From: Eutrigla gurnardus
Lineage: Eukaryota > Chordata > Actinopteri > Perciformes > Triglidae
Assembly (NCBI GenBank): GCA_963514095.1
Contig: OY741267.1
Location: 13,764,585-13,828,584, forward strand
Reading direction: 5' to 3'
Length of the DNA: 64,000 nucleotides
Of the stretch, positions 54,645 to 64,000 are shown one piece after another (position 1 is the first letter of the stretch; the number at the start of each line of letters is the position of its first letter). Both the position numbers and the translations under genes were made by a program. The notes beneath the pieces are model-generated. The model was given only the letters and a program-made list of their open reading frames with translations, had not been told where the DNA came from and ran no database searches.

Positions 54645-55075
54645 AACCTCCAAGTCTGAAAAGTGAGGCCAATGCAGAAGCGCCTTAAACTCGCATTGTT
54701 TCTAATGTCCAGCAGGGGGCTACTCCTCTGATTGCAAAAGAAGTCTGATTGTATAGACGTCTGTGAGAAAATTACCCTTCTCATTTGATTTATTATCTCA
54801 GTATAACATTATACTCTTACGACTTTAACATTTTCAGTGTGTTTTCCTTCCTTGAAAGTCAATTGCAACCATATTGGTCACCTGAAAATGTCTTATTCAC
54901 TATTTGGTTGTTCCACCTTCTTGTGTCAATTCTGGTTGCAAAACGCCAAGATGGTGATGGATAAAAACCAAGATAGTAAATATACCAAACTCAAGGGGTT
55001 TAAAAGAGAAGTTCACAATCCAAACAGTGACTATGTCCACTTCTTATATGGAGTCTATGGTCAGGAATATCCCAG
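54645..55075 (+). repeat. Longer copy of a teleost interspersed repeat
   Basis: In order: GTGAGGCCAATGCAGAAGCG, CCTTAAACTCGCATTGTTTC, GGGGGCTACTCCTCTGATTG, AAGAAGTCTGATTGTATAGA, GTCTGTGAGAAAATTACCCT, CGCCAAGATGGTGATGG and GACTATGTCCACTTCTTATA with GTCTATGGTC. This is the order of a fish repeat I recognise. The part from CCAAGATGG on is shared with 31675-31745. No coding capacity. Confidence 0.65.
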
Positions 55076-56630
55076 CTGATGATTCACACATGCTGTAACA
55101 TTAAAGAAATTCATTTTGTTGGGGCATTGTTGCCTTTTATTGGATCAGGAAAAATAGAGAGTTTACATGAAATGGGGGACGAGCAATAAAGGGGAAGGAA
55201 TGCATCAAATATTTCAAGCTGTTCTTGAGCAAGATTATGTATAGTTTACATGGTGAGCATTTTAAACCCCCACACACTTTACCATCAGACAGCCTTTCTT
55301 AAAGCCACCAAACCCCATTCAGAAAAATAGTAATTTTACCTCAAAACTGGAGTATACTTCCCCACTTCAACAATCCAAAAAACCCTTTCAGTTATTTCCA
55401 CCTAATGATGATTCAGCTAGCATTGTGAACATTATTCGTAACCTTATAAATTAGGTTACTATGGTAACCTATGTCACAGTTTTTTGCTACGGTTGAGTGG
55501 GCAATTTAAAAAAATGACAAGGACACAGATGGACCCAGCCTTTAAGCATAAATGAAATGCCTTCAGCTTCTCTCATGTAAAACTGCTGCCAATACTTAGT
55601 CAAAGCAGGTTTTCTTTCAACTAAAATTGTATCCACCTCCGCAATGCTCGGATGTGCTGCTTTCAATACACATATGTGTCTTTGTGTACATAGTGGATTT
55701 TCATTTACTCCATTCACAGTTTGGAGAAAAACAGACATAAAACATCAGTATATTATTCTTGAGAGTCATATCTCATAAGCAATGTGTGTATTTTATTAAT
55801 ACCTGTGACATTTGCTTGGCATTTGAATGCACCTCTACATCGTTGTCATGCAGGACGTACGGGAATCAGATTAGCCATTTATATTGGATTTAAATCTCAG
55901 GATCAGAATTTCCCTCTTAAAACACCCTCAAGCTGAATTCCCGTTGACATTTACGTCTGCTGATTGCTATTTCAGATAGGCGTGACACCTATAGCATGTT
56001 ATTTAGATGTCATTTGGATAGCGCATTGCGTTCAACTTCCACAAAGATTGCTGTTGAAAATTCCCCCTCGCCTTTTCGAGATGGAATTGAGAAAAATGCA
56101 GGATTCGGTGAAGCCGCCTGGTAGAGTGACACGTCCATACATGTAATGTTGTGACAGTGAGGAGTCGGTTGCAAATGAGAGCCTGCATGTGTGAGAGTGG
56201 ATCATGGTTGTGTGTATGTTTGTGTGATTAAGACTAGTTCAAGTGTAAGTGTGTGTTTGTATTTGCAGATTTTCTTTTGTCTTACATGTCTTTATCTGTG
56301 TTTATGTGTGTGTGTCATAACAAATCATAGGAAACATGTTTGAGCCTGTTTTGTGTTCACACGTCCATCACTGTCTCACAAATGGAATCTTAACTGTGGA
56401 CGACAGAAAGCAACCCGCCACTCTTGTTAACTAAATGTTAATATTTTGCAGTCATTTATGTATGTAATGGCCAAAGATTTTGCCAAGTAATATATATATG
56501 TTTATATGTTTACATTTATGTTTATTAACTTGGGTTTTTGCAATTGCATTTTGACAGGAAGGGCGTGACTTATTTTGTCATACATTTGTTTTTGCAAAAA
56601 TATGACAAAATATGATTGTGTGGCACAGAG
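55076..56630. other. Unique stretch; possible regulatory block at about 55860-56110
   Basis: No gene supported. Positions 55120-55210 (TTGCCTTTTATTGGATCAGG, ATGGGGGACGAGCAATAAAG) may be a worn repeat. Positions 55860-56110 are repeat-free with CAGATTAGCC and GATTGCT cores. Confidence 0.3.
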
Positions 56631-56639
56631 TGAGGCACA

Positions 56640-56945
56640 GAGTGCAAACCGCGGTAACACAGTTGGCCTTGCTCAGAGGCAACCCTTACCATAATATTGC
56701 TACTTTAGATGGCGGCTGGTGGCACGGATTTTCACTCATGTTACCTCATTTTTGGGAGCGGGGCCTTCGGGAGACGGACAAACATAAAAGGGGTTTGATT
56801 TGTCCGTTCTGGGCTACACATGGCTGTGCAACATGGCGGACTCAGCAAAAAGGTCCTGCTCCCTATGAAGATAAGGGGCTCATTCTAAGCAAAAAAAATG
56901 GTTCCTGGTTTTAGGTGATTACCAGAATGGTGACCCTTCAAGATA
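56640..56945 (+). repeat. Copy of a TTAA-type teleost repeat (related to 22539-22800)
   Basis: Contains TTTGTCCGTTCTGGGCTACA, TGCAACATGGCGGACTCAGC, GGTCCTGCTCCCTATGAAGATA, GGGCTCATTCTAAGC and TTTTAGGTGATTACCA in the recognised order. The 100-residue open frame here (56612-56914) is repeat sequence, not a gene. The ends are not preserved well enough to see the TTAA sites. Confidence 0.6.
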
Positions 56946-57809
56946 TACAAGTCACCTACTCTCCTCTCAGCGTTTACATTCCTGTACTAAAATTCTCACT
57001 TAGATCTCAAACCATCCTAAATACATGTCAAAGTCATGTTGTTCCAGAAACAACCACGGGGAGTTTCTCTCTCTGCAGGGTCACAAGCAGCGTTTACGAG
57101 CAGAGCATCAAACCATTCGTATCACAAACATCAGGTTTTCCAGTGAGTATCAACAGTTTCACAGTATTTCCTGAATCCAACCAATGATGGACGAGCACCC
57201 AGGGGATCAGCCCAAAAAAATTAGTCAAACGGCAGCTTAATCAGGTTAGCGATACCCACAGACATCTGGTAAACACTTCAGCTGGAACCATGCAAATGAA
57301 CTCTGGCATAATGGACAAATTATGATTCTGACTGATGGGGTGACAGAGGGGTGGGGGGGTGTTTGTGCGTGTCTGATTTCCCTTTTCTTTGCTTTAACAA
57401 CATACAGTGTGTGACGTTCTTGTGCGTTGTGTTTGGATTGTGTATCTATGGTCATGTATATGCTGCTCTGTGCATGAACACATAGAATGTGTTTGTGTGT
57501 TCACTTCTGTCTGCATGCATGTCACATTTATATTCATTCATTCATGTGTTTTTGCTGTATTTTGTGGGTGTAGGAGGCTTAATACGTGTGTATCTATATT
57601 ACCATAAGTCATGCACGTGCGTGTTCAGGCAAAGGCACATGCAGATATAGATAAAGTATGTCCACACACACATTTGGTTGAATACAAAAATGTGCACTGT
57701 GTGTGTGTGTGTTTCATATGTGTGCACATGTGCTCTCCCCTGCAGACTTCCTCTTCTGTGTGTGACAGCGTGACAAATTTACATTACAGAGCTCACCTGT
57801 TGGCGTGCA
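56946..57809. other. Unique stretch, GT-rich in its second half
   Basis: No gene supported. 57350-57780 has scattered TGTGTG words without a long array. Confidence 0.4.
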
Positions 57810-57827
57810 GGGGGGGGGGGGGGGGGG
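57810..57827 (+). repeat. Homopolymer G run (about 18 G)
   Basis: An uninterrupted G run followed by CAAAG. Capable of G-quadruplex formation. Length is likely imprecise because such runs are hard to sequence. Confidence 0.85.
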
Positions 57828-60150
<2,323 letters not shown>

Positions 60151-60201
60151 ATGGTGAGCCATAAACTGTCTCAATAAGAGATGAGATAACATTTTTACTC
60201 T

Positions 60202-60204
<3 letters not shown>

Positions 60205-60246
<42 letters not shown>

Positions 60247-60305
60247 GTGTGTGTGTATGTGTGTTTGTGCACATGTCTGTCGCTGTGTGTGTGTGTGTGT
60301 GTGTG
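60205..60305. repeat. Compound (TG)n/(TATG)n array
   Basis: TG units broken by TATG and a GCACATGTCTGTCGC spacer at about 60268-60283. Confidence 0.9.
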
Positions 60306-60380
60306 AGAGGGACAGTGAGACTCTATGTGATGTGAGCCAAAACTGTCAAACTGAAAGATGAGTTCAAAATTGCACTTCAG

Positions 60381-60396
60381 TGTGTGTGTGTGTAGG

Positions 60397-60436
<40 letters not shown>

Positions 60437-60449
60437 TGTGTGTGTGCGT
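60381..60449. repeat. Compound (TG)n array
   Basis: TG units with AGGTAGG and CGCG interruptions. Confidence 0.9.
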
Positions 60450-60653
60450 GAGAGAGAGGGAAAATAGAAAAATTGGATGATGAAACAAAAGAATCATAGT
60501 TTCATACGAGCATGCGTGCACGCATGACTTTGTATGGTCCATCTAATGCATATCTCTCTCTGTCTGTTATTTTGGCTCTTTGATGGAAGGTGTGCTTCAT
60601 TCATAATGTATCATGGAGGCGAGTGCATATAAAACATTATCAGACCCCATCAA

Positions 60654-60679
60654 ATGCCAGACAGTTAACTGTCTGGCAT
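60654..60679. repeat. 26-bp perfect palindrome
   Basis: ATGCCAGACAGTT followed at once by its reverse complement, no spacer, centred on GTTAAC. Confidence 0.95.
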
Positions 60680-60702
60680 CAGTCCCACTAGCACCGCCCA
60701 AG

Positions 60703-60703
60703 G

Positions 60704-60770
<67 letters not shown>
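60703..60770. repeat. (CA)n array followed by (TGCA)n
   Basis: About 66 bp of CA, then TGCATGCATGCATGG to 60784. It lies in the opposite sense to the neighbouring TG arrays. Confidence 0.95.
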
Positions 60771-60771
<1 letters not shown>

Positions 60772-61164
60772 CATGCATGCATGGATGTGAACACACTCAC
60801 ATGGGAGTATACCAAAGTACTTGTATTCAAATATTGATCCTCAGGCTTCTGTTTCCAATGCAGCCACACTTATGGAATTCACTTACAAATACTTCAAAGG
60901 GAGACATTAGACGGTCCGCAGCAAGAAAAACATGATGCTCTACAGTAAAAGGGTGTGTTGCATCACCACCCCGTATTGTTGTTGTTGTTTTATTTTCCCA
61001 TCGATATTTACAATTACATAGTATCTGCAGATAATTTGTTGTAACTTTTTTCCCCGTCTGTTTCATGACATTTGTATCAAATAAGGGAAATCATGACAAT
61101 CACAACTTAGCAACTGTAACTAGGGTCGGCAAGTCTGTCAAGCTCCTCCACATGCTGAAGTATG

Positions 61165-61167
<3 letters not shown>

Positions 61168-61262
<95 letters not shown>

Positions 61263-61274
61263 CTGTGTGTGTGA
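61168..61274. repeat. (TG)n microsatellite
   Basis: About 93 bp of perfect TG, then GACTGTGTGTGTGAC. Confidence 0.97.
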
Positions 61275-64000
61275 CTCTAATAAGTATCTGAAGTAGGCCA
61301 CTTCGTATCTAAAGAGTTTGGAGACCAAAACATGAGAGTAAAAGTGAAAGGAATAAATTGTGTGTTTTTCTGCTTTAATGCAAATTGCAGGCGCTAGCAT
61401 GCCAAGCTAACCAGCGAACGACCCAGTGCTAACCCAGTGTTACCTCCAGAGGTAAGGGGAATGTTTTTATGTTTTTATCATTAGGTTTACTGGTGAGTGA
61501 AATAGCCATGGTCATTATGTCACAGTTCAGGCTGTTTCACTGTTCCTATTCATGGGAAGAGGTCATGGTGGAGGGGTGAGTCAAACAAACACAGTTTTGT
61601 TCCGTAGCTTATACTTAGCTAATGCCACATCCGTTAGTTATGTCGTTTTACATACAGTAACAAACATACTTATTTTAACCCAACACACAATCTCTCCCTA
61701 AGCCTTACTATGTAGTTTTGTTACCTAGACAACAGGCTCTGCACCACAGGAGCTTGCATAGCCACACTGACATATTTGTGTTACACATTTGTAGGAGAAT
61801 GTATGAAAAAGACGAGCTTTTCATAAGATAACATATGAACCGATGTATGAAGGTCCATTCAGTTTAGAGTAACAATAACAGTTGCTCTGGATTTGATTTT
61901 GGGTTGTTTATCCAAACGTAGCTTACTGTACATAGTTACATTTGTCAAAAACAGTTATTCCTCATCTTTATATCCTCTTATCTTGTAAAAGTGAACCTAT
62001 TGAAAAATGTAAGTGTTGTTAGTAGCAGTATGTTTTCTAGCATAAGGGTTACAAATTATATTTGGAGTACTGTTTAGATAAAGCACTGTAATATCATACT
62101 AGTGATACTAACTTTTATAGCCTGCAGTACACAAACGATGCTTCTATTTTTATATCCATGTCCTGTGTGGACAATCCACCGGTGGATTAACAACCAATTC
62201 AGCATCTCTTCACTTAGATTACGCAATGTATCGAAAACAATTTATGATTTACATCTTTGAATGTAAGATCCTCTGTTATGCACTTATATGAGTAGCATCT
62301 CCCCATCTTTTTTTGTGTGTTTTGTTAAATGTTTTGTGTAAATTGTGTTTTCATTGTATTAATGATTTTTTGGACCCCCTCAAAAACCAGATGGCACATC
62401 TGAAGGGGTTACTTCGTAAATAATTCAATATAAATATGCCATAGTATCTCAAAAGGAGTCAGGTTGGCCTGATATATCACACATGTAGTTTTAGTTGCCT
62501 AATCAACATTCTCATGCAATATGAGAATTATCTAGAAATGGATCATTTTGAAAATGTCCATGAATGTTATTTGAACATAATCTAAGATCTTGATCTTGTG
62601 TCGTCCAGAACGAAAATTCTGCTGTTGTGAGTGTTTTAAAGTAAACTGTCGTATACATTAAAAAGTTGTACATTCAACTACAATGAAATGCATCTGCTCA
62701 GATTCTCTCATCCCTTACATATCCATAATAAGAATAAATAAGAGATAACAACAATAACAAGAATCATCAATGCATCAATAAATCACTGCGGTGTTTAAAG
62801 TGCTTGTGCATTACTTCAAAGTGCTTACTGTTCAGGCGTCTAACCGCCAAACAATAATGAATAACTACTGCAATAGTCATAAAAGATATCAGATTATAAA
62901 GTTGTAATATCTCCAGAGGGAGTAATAGAATCTAGTGTTGCAATAGATGCATGAATGTGGTCCTGCCAAGATTAGTTTATAAATGAGGAGTGTAGTCATT
63001 CAGTAATTATTGGATCGTGTACCGTAATTGCAAGATTTAAATGAGTTAGAGATGCGAGTTGCTTGTACGTGTATTTTCAGGGAAATGCCTCTCGCAACAC
63101 TGACGGATGAGTGAGGAAAAAGACTGTTGTTATGGTTAGAAAGCCAACATTAATCGTTACAGTTGGACGTGTTACACGTCCATCCGTCACGCTCGCCTCG
63201 ACATCCTGACTTTCTGCTGCACTCCGTTCTGTGAAGTGCTCATTGCTTCAAAACTGGCATTAAACACACATAACCAACTGCAGATTAATTCAAAATAAAC
63301 ACAAGTCCTCTCGTCGGGAGGCTGAGCTGACATGGGAACACATGCTCCGAGTCCTCCAGCAGGGCTAATGTGTTCCTGTGTGTTGGCTCATTTTCACACC
63401 CACACACACGCTGACCTGCTTAGGATGTATGATGCATTGACATATACGTGTTTGCACTTCCTAAACTCCCAGACCGAACAGACTGAATGGCTACATTTGT
63501 GTTTGTGTGTGTGTGTTGGTTGCGATTGTAATTTGCCCTAACTATTGATTGGCCTGTAAACAATCGTCTGGTCTGACCAAATAATCAATGTGATGGAGTG
63601 ACAGTGTCTCTGCTGACAGACCGGTTACTTTCTCAATGAGTCTCTAATCCAAAGATAACGCCGTAGATTGACAATTATCCTTCCTTGATGGATATGATTT
63701 TAATGAGGTCAGTTTTGTTGAGGAAGTTAAATTCTAAAACTACACTGCAAAAAAATATCTACGTTATAGTGGGTAGCCGGTGTTACTGTAGTTATTGCCG
63801 TTTTAAGTCATTCTAAATAACTCTTAAAAGGTGCACGTGGATCGTCTCAGGTTGTTCTGTCCACCACTTTGATCTGGACTGAAATATCTTAACATCTATT
63901 GGATGCATTGTATTTCAGTTTGATGCACATGTTCATGGTGCCCAGAGGATTAATCCTATTGCCTTTGGTGATCTCCTGGTTTTTACTCTCCGACCACCGT
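61275..64000. other. Unique non-coding stretch
   Basis: No gene supported. Mostly AT-rich unique DNA. Short CACACCCACACACACG and GTGTTTGTGTGTGTGTG words occur at 63397-63412 and 63498-63517. Nothing else recognised. Confidence 0.4.

Noticed and set aside
56612..56914. 100-residue open frame with Trp/Gly-rich sequence
   Set aside because: The DNA matches the order of a known-looking fish interspersed repeat with non-coding relatives.

Overview
The window looks like nuclear DNA from a ray-finned (teleost) fish, either intergenic or inside large introns. Evidence: very many long (CA/TG)n tracts, a tRNA-headed SINE ending in the 3' tail typical of fish L2-type elements, several repeats recognisable from fish genomes, and TTAA-flanked T2/Kolobok-like DNA transposons. 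I find no intact protein-coding gene, rRNA or tRNA gene, CRISPR array or prokaryotic feature. Most long open frames are only (CA)n, (AG)n or minisatellite sequence read as protein.

Layout. 1-6.8 kb: mostly unique sequence with short TG/CA tracts and a 561-bp inverted-repeat element at 3861-4421 with TAA target duplications. 6.8-9.4 kb: very long microsatellites, including TG of about 140 bp beside AG of 117 bp. 9.4-18.6 kb: quiet, with a TTAGC-headed fish repeat (12.4 kb), an L2-type LINE tail (17.0 kb) and a cytosine-poor 'ATTCGATT' repeat fragment (17.7 kb). 18.6-21.1 kb: a patchwork bounded by two identical 90-bp direct repeats. It holds a coiled-coil gene remnant on the minus strand that has no ATG and one in-frame TAG. 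21.1-34.4 kb: mostly unique AT-rich DNA with a T2-like repeat copy (22.5 kb) and a 13-bp minisatellite (30.0-30.36 kb).

34.47-37.36 kb is the structural highlight, a four-level nest of mobile elements. A TTAA-flanked element with about 0.6-0.8 kb terminal inverted repeats contains a hAT element (8-bp duplication GTTGATAG). That hAT contains a second hAT (8-bp duplication ATGTCATG), and the second hAT carries a transposase-like first exon and an L2-type reverse-transcriptase fragment.

37.4-64 kb: a degenerate tRNA-like repeat and a clear tRNA-derived SINE (38.7-39.35 kb), further fish repeats at 46.5, 48.2, 54.7 and 56.7 kb, a 130-bp foldback hairpin (49.4 kb), an 18-G run (57.8 kb), and a dense cluster of TG/CA arrays around a 26-bp perfect palindrome (60.0-61.3 kb). 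Several unique stretches read like conserved non-coding regulatory DNA, rich in homeodomain-type TAAT cores with little repeat content. That cannot be shown without alignment. No genes are seen working together here; the window's content is mobile-element history, tandem repeats and possible regulatory DNA.
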